A stretch of 64,000 nt of DNA, taken from DATGPD01 sp041398565. GTDB lineage: Bacteria > Planctomycetota > UBA1135 > UBA2386. The DNA lies in contig JAWKUN010000003.1 in the NCBI GenBank assembly GCA_041398565.1, forward strand, positions 124,001 to 188,000, written 5' to 3'. Below are positions 50,815-60,473 of the stretch, piece after piece. Numbering within the stretch: the first letter of the stretch is position 1; each line of letters starts with the position of its first letter. The notes beneath the pieces were generated by a model, which was given only the letters and a program-made list of their open reading frames with translations, had not been told where the DNA came from and made no database searches. The position numbers and the translations under genes are program-made.

Positions 50815-53337
50815 ATGCGCTCGCTCGCAGTCTTCCTCGCTTCTTCGCTTCCGGTCTTCACCGTCCTCGCCAGCTGCGGCAGCGGCGGCCGCCGCACGCC
50901 GAATCTCACCACCCCGCCGGTTACCGCGCTCCGTGCGGTCGGCGTCGACACCGACGGTGGCGAGTCCGACCTCCTGGCGGCGCAGCTGCTGGTGGCCGCG
51001 GGCACGCCGATCCAGTTCGGCGGCCGGCCGACGTTCCGCGTGCGCGCGGCGTCGCTCGAGGAACGGCTCGTCTTCCACGCGGTGGCGCACGTCGAGGCGT
51101 CCTCGCTGGGCGCGGGTGCGCTCGGAGGGGCGTCGATCGACGGCTCGTCGCGCATCCGTCGCTTGGCGGCGCTGCCGAACGCGCCGGTCGACAGCAACGG
51201 CAACGGCACCAACCTCGACGAAGTGGCGGCCGCGGAGGTGGCGTATCTCGCCGAGTTCGCCGGCGACCCGGGCACGGCCTTGCCGAGCTACGGCTCGATG
51301 ATGCCGTGGCGTGCGTCGACGGCGGCCTTCGTCGACACGGTGGCCGGCCGCGACGACTTCGCCGCGATGCGGGTCGCGGCCTCGGTGCGCGCGAGCGCGC
51401 AGGTGGACGCGGGTCAGCTCGGCGGGGCCATGCTGGCGCGCTTGCACGCCGCGGCGTGGCTGCTCGAGGAAGGGCGTGGGATCCGACCGGGGCGGGACGC
51501 GCGCGCCGGCAAGGTCGGCTTGCTCTTCCTGCAGCAGGTCCTCGCCCTCGAGGAGACGATGGTGGGATCGCTGTTCGGGCGCGACGGTAGCCTCGCCGGT
51601 CTGCGCGACGCGCGCACCTACGACCCTGCCTCGGCTGCCGACGCTCTGTGGGTGCCGGCGCGGCTCCAGGTTGGCGAGGAGACCGGGCTCACCGGCGCCC
51701 CGGCCACGTACGCGGTCCTCGATCGCGCCAGCTCGTTGCACGGCCTGGCGACGTTGCTCGAGGCGGCGTCCGAGCTGGCGTGGTTCGCCAGCCCGCGCAA
51801 CGGCAACCCGGCGCTGCGCGACGTGCTCAACGGTTTTCCGCTCGGGCCACTGCCCGACCGCCGGCGTGGCCGTGGCAGCAACGTGCCGTCGGGCAACGAC
51901 GAGGTGACGTTCTCGCGCGAGATCCGACCGATCCTGGCCGCCAACTGCATCGCTTGCCACAACGACTCGAGCATGACCTCGGGCTACACGATGGGGCCGA
52001 TCCTGCCGCAGGCGGTGGTCGAGTACGAGAAGGTGATTGCCGGGGGCAACGTCGGACGGCGTGGCAGTCCACCCAACGTGGTGAGCGGCAACCATGCCGG
52101 CAGTCTGCTGTGGCAGGTGCTCCTCGGTCCGGCAGCAGGCGTCCGGCGCATGCCGCAGGGCTGCGGTTCGCAGTTCTACCCGTGCCTGCCGGCGGGGCAG
52201 ATCTCGCTGGTGGCCGACTGGATCGACCAGGGTCTGCTGCGCGACCCCAGCGAGCCGCAGCCGCCGCCCAAGATCGGCGAAGACCTGGCGCGCGTGTTGC
52301 TCAAGAACCTGCGCCTGCTGCACGCCGAGGGTGACGGCGCGCTGGCCGACCGCTTCGATGGCGAGGCCTCGTCACGGGTGTACAGTTCGGCGTCCACCGG
52401 TGCGGCGCTGAGCGCGCTGGCGAGTGCCGCGATGGCGCTGCCCGACGCCGAGGACGCGCGCGCGCTCCTGGCGGGCGCTGCCGCCTTCGCCGCGGCCAAG
52501 CTGATCGATGCGCAAGGCGAAGTCGTGGGAGAACTGGTGGGCGACGACCGCGACCGGCGGACGGCCAACGGTCCGGCCGATGCCGTGGCACACGCGACCC
52601 TGGTGGCCGGCCTGTTCGCAGCGGCACGGGTCGTCAGCGACGACGACGTGCTGGCGCGGGCGCGGGCGGGCGCCGCGGCCTGGCTGCGGCACTTCTGGAT
52701 CGACTCCGAGGCATTGTTTCGCTCGCACGCGGGCGACGACCGTCTGGCCGCGCGCGCCGGCGACCTCGCCGTCGTGCTGCGTGCCGTGCAGGAGATGGCA
52801 GCCGCCGGCGTGGCCGGCGCCGCCGAAGTCCACGATGCGCTGGTCGAGCGTCTGCTGCCGATCGTGGTGGCGTCCGAGTGGGACGGTCAGGGCGAAGTCC
52901 TCGACGACGGAATCGCCGACACCGACGGTGACGGCATCGCCGAGCCGGCGTTGGCCGGGGGCGCCTTCGGGCGCGCGCCGCTGCTCTTGGGCGAAGTGCG
53001 CTTCGGCGCCGATCCCGACCTCGAGACGCTGCCGGTGTCGTGGTCGCAGACCGTCGCACCGCTGTTCCGTAGCGCCTGCGCCGGTTGCCACGTCGATGGC
53101 GCGGCCCGCGGCGACTACCGCGTCGACTCGGTGACCGCAGCCAAGCGAGCGGGCGAGTCGGGGCGCACCGGCGAGCTCATCGTGCCCGGCGACCCCGAAG
53201 CGTCGCTGCTCTACCGCAAGCTGGTCGACCGGCGCCCGCCGGTGGGCGAGCAGATGCCGCTGCAACGCCCGCCGCTCGACGACAAGGCGCGTGCGCTGGT
53301 TCGGCGCTGGATCCTCGAGGGCGCGGTCGATCGCTGA
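50815..53337 (+). CDS. Secreted lipoprotein with two c-type haem motifs
   Basis: An 840-residue protein. The leader (SSLPVFTVLASC) is a lipobox with Cys21. Two haem-binding CXXCH sites: CIACH at about residue 379 and CAGCH at about 760, each followed by a distal region with Met (for example LVDRRPPVGEQMPLQRPP). A helical domain lies ahead of the first haem (EERLVFHAVAHVEASSLGAG), and a Ca-binding-like loop DTDGDGIAEPAL sits before the second. Wide separation of the haems and the planctomycete-type C-terminal haem domain suggest electron transfer or an oxidase partner, but no enzyme family is recognised. Confidence 0.82.
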   Translation: MRSLAVFLASSLPVFTVLASCGSGGRRTPNLTTPPVTALRAVGVDTDGGESDLLAAQLLVAAGTPIQFGGRPTFRVRAASLEERLVFHAVAHVEASSLGAGALGGASIDGSSRIRRLAALPNAPVDSNGNGTNLDEVAAAEVAYLAEFAGDPGTALPSYGSMMPWRASTAAFVDTVAGRDDFAAMRVAASVRASAQVDAGQLGGAMLARLHAAAWLLEEGRGIRPGRDARAGKVGLLFLQQVLALEETMVGSLFGRDGSLAGLRDARTYDPASAADALWVPARLQVGEETGLTGAPATYAVLDRASSLHGLATLLEAASELAWFASPRNGNPALRDVLNGFPLGPLPDRRRGRGSNVPSGNDEVTFSREIRPILAANCIACHNDSSMTSGYTMGPILPQAVVEYEKVIAGGNVGRRGSPPNVVSGNHAGSLLWQVLLGPAAGVRRMPQGCGSQFYPCLPAGQISLVADWIDQGLLRDPSEPQPPPKIGEDLARVLLKNLRLLHAEGDGALADRFDGEASSRVYSSASTGAALSALASAAMALPDAEDARALLAGAAAFAAAKLIDAQGEVVGELVGDDRDRRTANGPADAVAHATLVAGLFAAARVVSDDDVLARARAGAAAWLRHFWIDSEALFRSHAGDDRLAARAGDLAVVLRAVQEMAAAGVAGAAEVHDALVERLLPIVVASEWDGQGEVLDDGIADTDGDGIAEPALAGGAFGRAPLLLGEVRFGADPDLETLPVSWSQTVAPLFRSACAGCHVDGAARGDYRVDSVTAAKRAGESGRTGELIVPGDPEASLLYRKLVDRRPPVGEQMPLQRPPLDDKARALVRRWILEGAVDR

Positions 53338-53459
53338 GGCAGCATCGACCGGCCTGCCCGGCCCCGTGGGTGGGGCAGAAAGGACGGGACAGCGAGCGCG
53401 CGCGGCGCGAGGATGCTCGGCAAGCTCGGTCGCCGCAGGCGCGGCCGACGCAACCGTCC

Positions 53460-54809
53460 ATGACCTCCGCCCAAGACCTCCATCGCCAGCGCCGGCAGCG
53501 CGTGCTCGATGCGCTCGGCGACGGCCTTCTCCTCGTGGCGACCGCGCCCGAGCAGGTGCGCAACGGCGACGTGCACTATCCGTTCCGCGCCGGCAGCGAC
53601 TTCCACTACCTCACCGGGTTCCATGAGCCGGAGGCCGTGCTGGCCGCGTGGCGCACCGGCCGGGGCAAGCACCGGGCCGAGCTGTTCGTGCGCCCGAGGG
53701 ACAAGGAACGCGAGATCTGGGACGGCCGGCGCGTGGGGGTGGCGGCGGCGCCGAAGCGCTTGGGTGTCGACGCGGCGCATGCCAGCGACGTGCTGTGGCA
53801 GAAGCTGCCCGAGCTGCTGCTGCCGCACGCGCGCCTGTTCCACCGACTCGACACCGACCCGCGCTTCGACCGGCGTTTGTTCGCGGCGTTCGCCGGCAAC
53901 GCTGCCAGGCAGCGGCGCGCCAACGCGCCCGCACACCCCATCGTCCAGGATCCGTATCCGACGATCGCGTTCGAACGTCTGATCAAGGGCGCGCCCGAGA
54001 TCGGCGCGCTCCAGCGCGCGGCCGACGTCACCGCGGCGGGGCACGTGGCGGCGATGCGCGCAGCGGCGCCGGGGCTCACCGAGTTCCAGGTGCAGGCCGA
54101 GGTCGAGGCCACGTTCCGCCGCGGCGGTGCCCCGCGCGAGGGCTACTCCTCGATCGTCGCCAGCGGCGCCAACGCGTGCATCCTGCACTACCACGAGAAC
54201 GACCGCACGCTGCGTGCCGGTGACCTCCTGCTGCTCGACGCCGGCGCCGAAGTCGACATGTACACCGCCGACATCACGCGCACCTTTCCCGTGAGCGGGC
54301 GCTTCACGCCGGCGCAGCGCGCCGTGTATGCGGTGGTGCTGCGCGCGCAGAAGGCGGCCATCGCCGCCGTGAAGCCGGGTGCGCCGTGGAGTGCGCCGCA
54401 CAAGACCGCCGTGCGCGTCTTGACCCGCGGCCTGGTCGGGCTCGGCCTGCTGCCGCACCGGCCGGTGGCCAGGCTGATCGAGAGCGAGGCCTACAAGCGC
54501 TTCTACATGCACGGCACCAGCCACTGGCTCGGCCTCGACGTGCACGACGCGGGGCCCTACCAGGAGGCCGACGGCAAGCCGATCCGCCTGCGTCCGGGGA
54601 TGGTGCTCACCGTCGAACCCGGGCTCTACTGCGACCCGCGCGACCGCAAGGTGCCGAAGGAGTACCGTGGCATCGGCGTGCGCATCGAGGACGACGTGCT
54701 GGTGACTCCGCGCGGGCCGCGCGTGCTCACTGCCGCCGCGCCGAAGGAGATCGCCGCGGTGGAGGCGGCGTGTGCGGGGGCGACCGCCGGCGGCGGCCGC
54801 GCGCGCTGA
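53460..54809 (+). CDS. pepP: Xaa-Pro aminopeptidase (M24B)
   Basis: A 449-residue protein of normal length for PepP. The N-terminal creatinase-like domain runs to about 170 (YPFRAGSDFHYLTGFHEPEA, LFVRPRDKEREIWDGRR). The pita-bread catalytic part at about 180-430 shows the five dinuclear metal ligands of the family: LLDAGAEVDMYTADITRTFP (two Asp), HGTSHWLGLDVHDAG (His), VLTVEPGLY (Glu), and GVRIEDDVLVT (Glu). It removes N-terminal residues next to proline, usually with Mn. ATG 53460 begins just ahead of the conserved domain. Cytosolic; no signal peptide. Confidence 0.95.
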   Translation: MTSAQDLHRQRRQRVLDALGDGLLLVATAPEQVRNGDVHYPFRAGSDFHYLTGFHEPEAVLAAWRTGRGKHRAELFVRPRDKEREIWDGRRVGVAAAPKRLGVDAAHASDVLWQKLPELLLPHARLFHRLDTDPRFDRRLFAAFAGNAARQRRANAPAHPIVQDPYPTIAFERLIKGAPEIGALQRAADVTAAGHVAAMRAAAPGLTEFQVQAEVEATFRRGGAPREGYSSIVASGANACILHYHENDRTLRAGDLLLLDAGAEVDMYTADITRTFPVSGRFTPAQRAVYAVVLRAQKAAIAAVKPGAPWSAPHKTAVRVLTRGLVGLGLLPHRPVARLIESEAYKRFYMHGTSHWLGLDVHDAGPYQEADGKPIRLRPGMVLTVEPGLYCDPRDRKVPKEYRGIGVRIEDDVLVTPRGPRVLTAAAPKEIAAVEAACAGATAGGGRAR

Positions 54810-54943
54810 CGCGCCACCGGCTGGATCGGGTGCGCAGCCCGGTCGCCGCGGTGTGGTGCCGGCGGCGAGGTTTCCCGCAGATTGCCGGTGAAGGCGAGGG
54901 CGACGCGGAACTGGTCACGTGCATTCCCAACCTCGGAGCACCC

Positions 54944-55879
54944 ATGACCATCACATCCGACTTCGTGCGTCGTTCCTTCCCCACTGATGCTCGCGGGTCT
55001 CGCGGACGCCGCGACGTCTCGCGGCACCTGCAGCCCATGTCGCTCCTCGCGCGCGCTGGCCGAGCCCTGTTGGCCGCCGTCGTCTTGGCCGGCGGCGTGT
55101 GCACGACCCATGCCTCGGCGCAGCTCAGGCTGTTCCTCGACAACCTGACGCCGGGCGAGCACCAGAGCGTGGTCAACCTGCTGGGTCCGGTCGGCTGGCG
55201 CATCACGTCGCTGTGCCTGACCGGAGGCAACAACTTCGACAGGTACACGTCGGTCTGGACGCTGCAGCCGACGCTGCCATGGTTCGCGTTCCACGGCGTC
55301 GCCGGGTCGTTCGCGCAGATCATGGCGGCGGCTCTGGCGCCGGCCGGCTACCGCCCCTCGGTGATCACGGCGACCGGTTCGGGAAGCGACGAACGCTTCG
55401 CGCTGGTGCTGATCAAGGACGGGAAGCCCGGCTATCTCAAGCTGGGTCTCAGCCAGGCAGGCTTGGCCGCCGAGGCCTCGAGTGCGAAGGTCAACGGCTA
55501 CGTGCCCACGTCGATCACCGTGTACGGTCCGTCGACCGCACCGCGCTACGCCGCGACCTTCGCCGCCAACACCGCCAACATCACCTGGCGCCTCACGACC
55601 GGCGACACGTACGGGCAGTTCTTGAACCGGCTGCAGAACATGAAGGCGATCGGCATGTCGCCGAGCTACCTCGCGTCGCACTGGTCGCACCAGCGCTACG
55701 CCGCGGTGTTCACGGTCACGCCGCCCGGAACCACGGTGACCGCCTACAGCGGCCTCACGGGGTCGGAGCACGACCTGAAGGTCGCCATCCTCAAAGCGCT
55801 CGACTTCGTGCCGTTGTGCGTTCAGTCCGAGGGCGCCGGCCTGTCCGACGGACGCTACGACGGCATCTGGGTCCACTGA
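54944..55879 (+). CDS. Secreted protein with bacterial tandem-repeat (BTRD1-like) domains
   Basis: A 311-residue protein from ATG 54944 (GGAG eight bases ahead); ATG 55037 would start at the hydrophobic leader MSLLARAGRALLAAVVLAGG. Repeats of ~45 residues run from about 70 to 300, each with a Tyr-x-Pro-ser, a basic Arg-Tyr-Ala-Ala and a Trp/Phe strand: PAGYRPSVITATGSGSDERF, NGYVPTSITVYGPSTAPRYA and HWSHQRYAAVFTVTPPGTTV. This matches the BTRD1 propeller-like repeats found next to proteases and glycine hydrolases in other bacteria. No protease site is present. Extracellular location likely. Confidence 0.78.
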   Translation: MTITSDFVRRSFPTDARGSRGRRDVSRHLQPMSLLARAGRALLAAVVLAGGVCTTHASAQLRLFLDNLTPGEHQSVVNLLGPVGWRITSLCLTGGNNFDRYTSVWTLQPTLPWFAFHGVAGSFAQIMAAALAPAGYRPSVITATGSGSDERFALVLIKDGKPGYLKLGLSQAGLAAEASSAKVNGYVPTSITVYGPSTAPRYAATFAANTANITWRLTTGDTYGQFLNRLQNMKAIGMSPSYLASHWSHQRYAAVFTVTPPGTTVTAYSGLTGSEHDLKVAILKALDFVPLCVQSEGAGLSDGRYDGIWVH

Positions 55880-56041
55880 CGTCGTGGGGGTCGTCGCGGC
55901 AGGAGGCGCCACCAGGGTCGGGGCGGATCTCGGGGCGGAGTCGACGACTACCCAGGTCCTCGGCCCAGTGTGGCGAGAGGTTCGCCTCGAGTTGACGATG
56001 GGACGATCACCTTGCGCGTGCGTTCCGCTTGTCCGAGCGAC

Positions 56042-56431
56042 TCACCTGAGCGCCCGAGCGATCGTCAGGATCAGCACGACCGCAGTCACGATGCCCAGGA
56101 CGATCAGGAACGCGAGCTGCCCTTCGGACATGCCGACCGAGGTGCGGTAGGGATCGAACTGCACGGACGAATCGTGTTGTTGGGCGGCGGCGGGTCGCTT
56201 GAGCCGAATCCGGCCGTTGTCGAACTTCTCGACCAGCGTCCAACCTGCGGCGGCCTCTTCCTGAAGGCTCTTGCGCAGGAACTCCGGGTCCTTGAAGCGG
56301 CTCGTCGCCGAGCGAAGGATCTTGAACTCGAGGCCATCCCTCAACTCGTCGGGTGTGTAGCTTGCCATCGTCTCCTCTTCCTCGCGCCGTCGGCGAGCGG
56401 CTGCGGCGGCCGCGACTGCGCCGCTGGTCAT
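56042..56431 (-). CDS. Small membrane protein, DUF-like
   Basis: A 129-residue protein if ATG 56431 is used; ATG 56368 gives a shorter form with an AGGAG ahead. The conserved part is GLEFKILRSATSRFKDPEFL, then EEAAAGWTLVEKFDNGRIRL and DPYRTSVG, with one membrane helix at about 102-127 (LAFLIVLGIVTAVVLILTIA). Proteins of this pattern are common in Planctomycetota but not characterised. The long N-terminus is Ala/Arg/Glu-rich and of doubtful use. Confidence 0.7.
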   Translation of the reverse strand: MTSGAVAAAAAARRRREEEETMASYTPDELRDGLEFKILRSATSRFKDPEFLRKSLQEEAAAGWTLVEKFDNGRIRLKRPAAAQQHDSSVQFDPYRTSVGMSEGQLAFLIVLGIVTAVVLILTIARALR

Positions 56432-56779
56432 GACGCGACCTCACATGCATGTGCCGCCCCGGGAGTGATCACGCCGGCAGCATACGCCGCGGCGGTCGCG
56501 TATTCTGACGGCGCGCTCGCGCTGCTGTTCGGGGGAAACGGCGGCTGTGGCGGCGAGCCTCGAACGGCATGGTAGTTCCGATGGCCCGGAGTCGGCCAAC
56601 CCCGCCGACAGGGAAGAAGGACTTCCGCGGGATGAGGTGCGCCAGGCCGCGTCCCCGGTGGTGGAGTCGTCTCGGGGCGGCTCACAGGTGCGCGGTCACT
56701 GGCACGCGCTCGGACGGTCATTCTCCTCGGCGAGCATGGCCCCCGGGACTTCCCGCCCGCCTCGGCCTAACCTGACGGC
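56432..56779. other. 348-base divergent gap, no gene seen
   Basis: Lies between the small membrane protein (minus) and the thioredoxin-like gene (plus). No gene found. Contains short GC hairpins only. Confidence 0.4.
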
Positions 56780-58846
56780 GTGATCTCCCACCTTCGGTCC
56801 GTTCTCCTGCTCGGGTCGCTGGCGCTGTCGACGGCCGTGGCGCAAGACGTCGATCGCAGCCGCGGTGCCATCCCCAAGTCGCCGCCCCTGGTGCGCTGGC
56901 AGCGCAACCTCGCGGATGCGGAGGCGGTGGCGAAGGCAACCGGCCGGCCGCTGTTCCTGTGCGTCAACATGAACTTCGAGCCGGCGAGCGAGCGCATCGC
57001 GCACGACCGCTACACGAACCCGGACTTCGCCAAGTTGACCGAGGGCTTCGTGTGCCTCATCGCGTCGCCCGACCGGCACACGCCGCGCGACCACGACGAG
57101 CACGGCCGGCGCATTCCTTGCCCGCGGTTCGGCTGCGTCACCTGTGGCGAACACATCGCCGTCGAGCCCGATATGTTCGCCAAGTACTTCAAGGGCAACC
57201 GCTACGCGCCGCGGCACATGGGCGTGCCAGTCGACGGCAAGCCGCTGTTCGACATCTTCCTCACCAACGAGCTCTCCCGCATCGACACGGCGCTGCAGGA
57301 ACACGGCAAGGCGCGCACCGGCGGGCCGTCGCCGTTCGAGTCGAACGTGCGTGAGCAAGAAGAGGCGGCGTACTCGGCTGCCGACCGCGCGCGCCGGAAC
57401 AAGATCCTGGAGCTGGCGGCGAGCAGTCAAAACCGACCGTACGAGCTGATCCGGCTCGGTCTGTGCGACGACGATCCAGGGCTGCGGCAGCTGGCACGCC
57501 GAGCTCTGGTGGCGACCGCGACGCCCTCTGCCTTGGGTCTGATTCTCGAGACCCTGGACGACGAGGCCGACCGCGATGCACGCAAGATGCTCGTCCCCGC
57601 CCTGGTCAAGGTCGCCGACGACAAGCCGGAGACGGCACTCGCCAAGCGGGTGCACGAGGCGATGCTGCGCGATCCGAAGGTGCCGGTGCGTGCGGCCTGG
57701 CTGAAGGCGCTGCAATCCGCGGCGGTCGAGGAGCCGGCCGGAACGGACGAGGACCTCGACGCACGCATCGAGGAGCTGAGCAAGGAGGCGATGGCGAAGG
57801 ACGCCAAGGCGGCGACCTTCCTGGCGCTCGCCGACGCCAACCTGCGCTTCGCGCGCCAGCGGCAGGCGATGGGCAAGGACCCGCAGTTCCTGTTCCAGGA
57901 TGCGCGGCAGGCGATCGAGAAGGCGGTGGCCAAGGACGGCAAGGACACCGCGGCGCACGCCTTGTTCGCCGAGATCGCCCAGGTCACCGGCGATCGCGCC
58001 GCGGCTGCCGAGCACGCGCGCGTGGCTCTGCCGGCGCTGCTCGCCGGCGGCCAGGCTGCCACGCCGCGGGCGGCGCTGGTGCTCCAGGCTCTCGCGGAGG
58101 GCGCGTCCCGCGCCATCTACGATGCCGAGGCCAAGAAGGCCGAGTGGAGCGGCGAACTGCTGGCCGAGGCGGACGCTGCCTACGCGATCCTCGCCGCGCA
58201 TCCGCAGGCAACACCGGCACTGGCGCTCGCGCACACCGACTTGATGAGCTTCCTCGGCTTGCGCGGCTGTGCCAGGCAGGCGGTGACGGCGGCGCTCGTA
58301 CGTTTTCCGGCGGACGCGCAACTGCACGAACGCTTCCGCACGCTGGTCACCCAGGCCCGCGGGGTCGAGGGCCTGACCGCAGCCTACGCCGAGCTCGGCA
58401 AGAGCATCGACGATCACGCGAGCCTCGCCTGGTTCACCGGGTTCGCCGAGTTGGTGGTCGCCGAGAGTGCCAAGCGCCAGGGCGACGACAAGACGGCCGC
58501 TGCGGCCTACCCGCGCGCGGTGGACGCTTTCCTCTCCAGTCAGCAGCAGAACCCGGGCTACGCCGAGTCGGCGTCGTGGTATGCGGCCATGGGTCGTGCG
58601 GGGCAGGCGCGGGTGGCCCTCGATCAGGGTGACGCGGCAGCGGCGGCCAAGCTGATCGCCGAAGGCATCAAGCGTATGCCGGCGGTGGCCGAGCGCGAGG
58701 ACGGGCTCGGGCGGACGCCACTCTTCACCCTCAAGCAGATCCTCGCCAAGCTGGTCGAGGCGGGCAACACCGACGCCCGCGCCGAACTCGAGCGCGAGCT
58801 TGCGGAGTCGGTGCCCGAGGTCTGGGCGAAGGCGAGCGGCGGCTGA
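56780..58846 (+). CDS. Secreted thioredoxin-like and TPR/HEAT protein
   Basis: A 688-residue protein from GTG 56780, with leader SVLLLGSLALSTAVAQ. A thioredoxin-like domain lies at about 40-160 (AVAKATGRPLFLCVNMNFEP, GCVTCGEHIAVEPDMFAKYF), where the usual CxxC active site is not in its classic place; CVTC at about 115 may serve. HEAT-type helices follow (RRNKILELAASSQNRPYELI) and then TPR-like repeats to the end (ARQAIEKAVAKDGKDTAAHA). Such thioredoxin-TPR proteins are often periplasmic. The function is not known. Confidence 0.82.
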   Translation: MISHLRSVLLLGSLALSTAVAQDVDRSRGAIPKSPPLVRWQRNLADAEAVAKATGRPLFLCVNMNFEPASERIAHDRYTNPDFAKLTEGFVCLIASPDRHTPRDHDEHGRRIPCPRFGCVTCGEHIAVEPDMFAKYFKGNRYAPRHMGVPVDGKPLFDIFLTNELSRIDTALQEHGKARTGGPSPFESNVREQEEAAYSAADRARRNKILELAASSQNRPYELIRLGLCDDDPGLRQLARRALVATATPSALGLILETLDDEADRDARKMLVPALVKVADDKPETALAKRVHEAMLRDPKVPVRAAWLKALQSAAVEEPAGTDEDLDARIEELSKEAMAKDAKAATFLALADANLRFARQRQAMGKDPQFLFQDARQAIEKAVAKDGKDTAAHALFAEIAQVTGDRAAAAEHARVALPALLAGGQAATPRAALVLQALAEGASRAIYDAEAKKAEWSGELLAEADAAYAILAAHPQATPALALAHTDLMSFLGLRGCARQAVTAALVRFPADAQLHERFRTLVTQARGVEGLTAAYAELGKSIDDHASLAWFTGFAELVVAESAKRQGDDKTAAAAYPRAVDAFLSSQQQNPGYAESASWYAAMGRAGQARVALDQGDAAAAAKLIAEGIKRMPAVAEREDGLGRTPLFTLKQILAKLVEAGNTDARAELERELAESVPEVWAKASGG

Positions 58847-58864
58847 GTCCGCATCGCAGCCCTC

Positions 58865-60190
58865 TCAACCGGACACGAACACGGTCCGCTGCACGGGCTG
58901 GAGCAGCGGACGCGACAGGCGCCGCTCCGCGAGCATGGCGCCGACTGTCGCCGACATGATCAGCAGGTGTGGCTCGCGCAAGAAGCTGTCGCCCCACGCC
59001 GAGAACGCCAGCCATCCGATCACCGGTGCCAGGAGCTGGCCGACGAAGGCGAGTGGCGAGTTGCCGGGGTAGGCGGCGCGGCCGACGTAGAACGCCACGG
59101 CCGTCCAAAAGCCCATGATCAGCACCGCACCGGGGAAGCCGTAGTAGAGCGTGTGGATCAGCAGGATGCCGTCGATGATCTGGATCTCACCGGTGCGGGA
59201 GAACTGCTCGCCCCAACCGAAGATCGGTCGCTGGTACACCAGCGGCTCGAAGGCGTCGATCTGCAGGAAGCGATAGCCGACGGTCTGTCCGTAGGATCCT
59301 TCCTCGTTCCCTCCGCCGAGCATGGCTGCCAACTCGGCGCCGGTGATCTGCGGGGTGAGCATCCACAAGAAGAACGCCAGACCGGCGAGGCTCAGCGCGG
59401 CACCGATCCAGCGCGTGTTGCGCAAGACCAGGGGTGGCAGCAGAGCCAGCGCCAACCCGAGCGTCGGTCCTCGGCTCATCGACAAGCAGGCGCCGAGACC
59501 GGCTGCCCAGCAGGCAAAGCCCAACAGGCGAGGCATCGGTGCTCCCAGCCCGCGCCAACCACGACGTGCGCCGAGGAGCAGCACCGTCGTCAGCGTCATG
59601 TAGTGACCCAGCTCGAGGGCGCCGGACGCCAGCATCACCGGCCGGTAGAAACCGAGTCGCGCGAATGCCGGGGCCCACACGCCGAAGACTCGCTCGCTGA
59701 GGAACGGCGACAGGCGCGACTCGATCAACATGCCCAGCACGTACACGAGGACGAGCGGTGCGATCGCCTTGACGAAGGCGAAGAGATCGTCGGAGGTCTG
59801 CAGGTACAAGCGGCCGGCGACGTACGGAATCAGCATCGACACGCTCAGCTGCATCAGCCGGGACAGAGCCGAGTACGCCCCGTTGTTCAACAGGACCGAG
59901 AAGAACGCCCAGGTGACGAAGCCGTACAGCAGGAGGTCCGGCCAAGCCGAGCGATACTGCCGCCAGCGTTCGCGCTTGGTGACGAGGACGAGCAGGATCG
60001 CCGGCAGAGTGACGGCAGTCACCTTGTCGAGGTCGGGGACTCCCGGCAGGGTCCACACGATGTGGGCCGGCAGGAGCATCGTCTGCGCGAAGATCAGGAA
60101 CGGCAGGATCCGTTGGGGTCCGATGACCAGGCCGCCCCACAGGGTGGCCGCGAACACCAGGATCAGGTAGAGGATGCCGACGTTGTACAT
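58865..60190 (-). CDS. O-antigen ligase/polymerase-like membrane protein
   Basis: A 441-residue integral membrane protein with about eleven hydrophobic segments (for example YNVGILYLILVFAATLWGGL, LTTVLLLGARRGW, LALALLPPLVLR and ALSLAGLAFFLWML). A large loop late in the chain (RFLQIDAFEPLVYQRPIFGW, then GWGEQF) has the GYRFLxxxA..PxxxGWG pattern of Wzy_C-type O-antigen ligase or polysaccharide polymerase proteins. It likely acts in the inner membrane on a lipid-linked glycan. ATG 60190 begins at the first helix. Its stop lies 18 bases from the end of the convergent thioredoxin gene. Confidence 0.75.
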   Translation of the reverse strand: MYNVGILYLILVFAATLWGGLVIGPQRILPFLIFAQTMLLPAHIVWTLPGVPDLDKVTAVTLPAILLVLVTKRERWRQYRSAWPDLLLYGFVTWAFFSVLLNNGAYSALSRLMQLSVSMLIPYVAGRLYLQTSDDLFAFVKAIAPLVLVYVLGMLIESRLSPFLSERVFGVWAPAFARLGFYRPVMLASGALELGHYMTLTTVLLLGARRGWRGLGAPMPRLLGFACWAAGLGACLSMSRGPTLGLALALLPPLVLRNTRWIGAALSLAGLAFFLWMLTPQITGAELAAMLGGGNEEGSYGQTVGYRFLQIDAFEPLVYQRPIFGWGEQFSRTGEIQIIDGILLIHTLYYGFPGAVLIMGFWTAVAFYVGRAAYPGNSPLAFVGQLLAPVIGWLAFSAWGDSFLREPHLLIMSATVGAMLAERRLSRPLLQPVQRTVFVSG

Positions 60191-60411
60191 GCTGCCGCGG
60201 GGAGGGCTCAGGCGCCGCTGTCCCAGATTTCGGCAGTTCCGCGGCACAGAGTCAACTCGCGTGTCCAGTAGGACGCATGTGGGAACGACGCCGGAGTGCG
60301 GCGGTCGGGAGAAACGCGCGAGCAAGGGCCCGACTCGGGGCAGGATGGGGCGGCCTTCGTTGCGCCGTCTCGGACGACCGTGGGTGTAGGCGCGCCCGAA
60401 GGCACTCGATC

Positions 60412-60439
60412 TTGTGGGTCCCTTCGACACGGCTAAGAT
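60412..60439 (+). promoter_or_regulatory. Possible sigma70-type promoter of the DUF2911 gene
   Basis: TTGTGG at 60412-60417 and TAAGAT at 60434-60439 are separated by 16 bases, and the ATG follows 34 bases downstream at 60474. Both boxes are one or two mismatches from the sigma70 consensus. Confidence 0.35.
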
Positions 60440-60473
60440 GCCGCGTCAACGCCTAGTCAAGGAGTCCCGAACG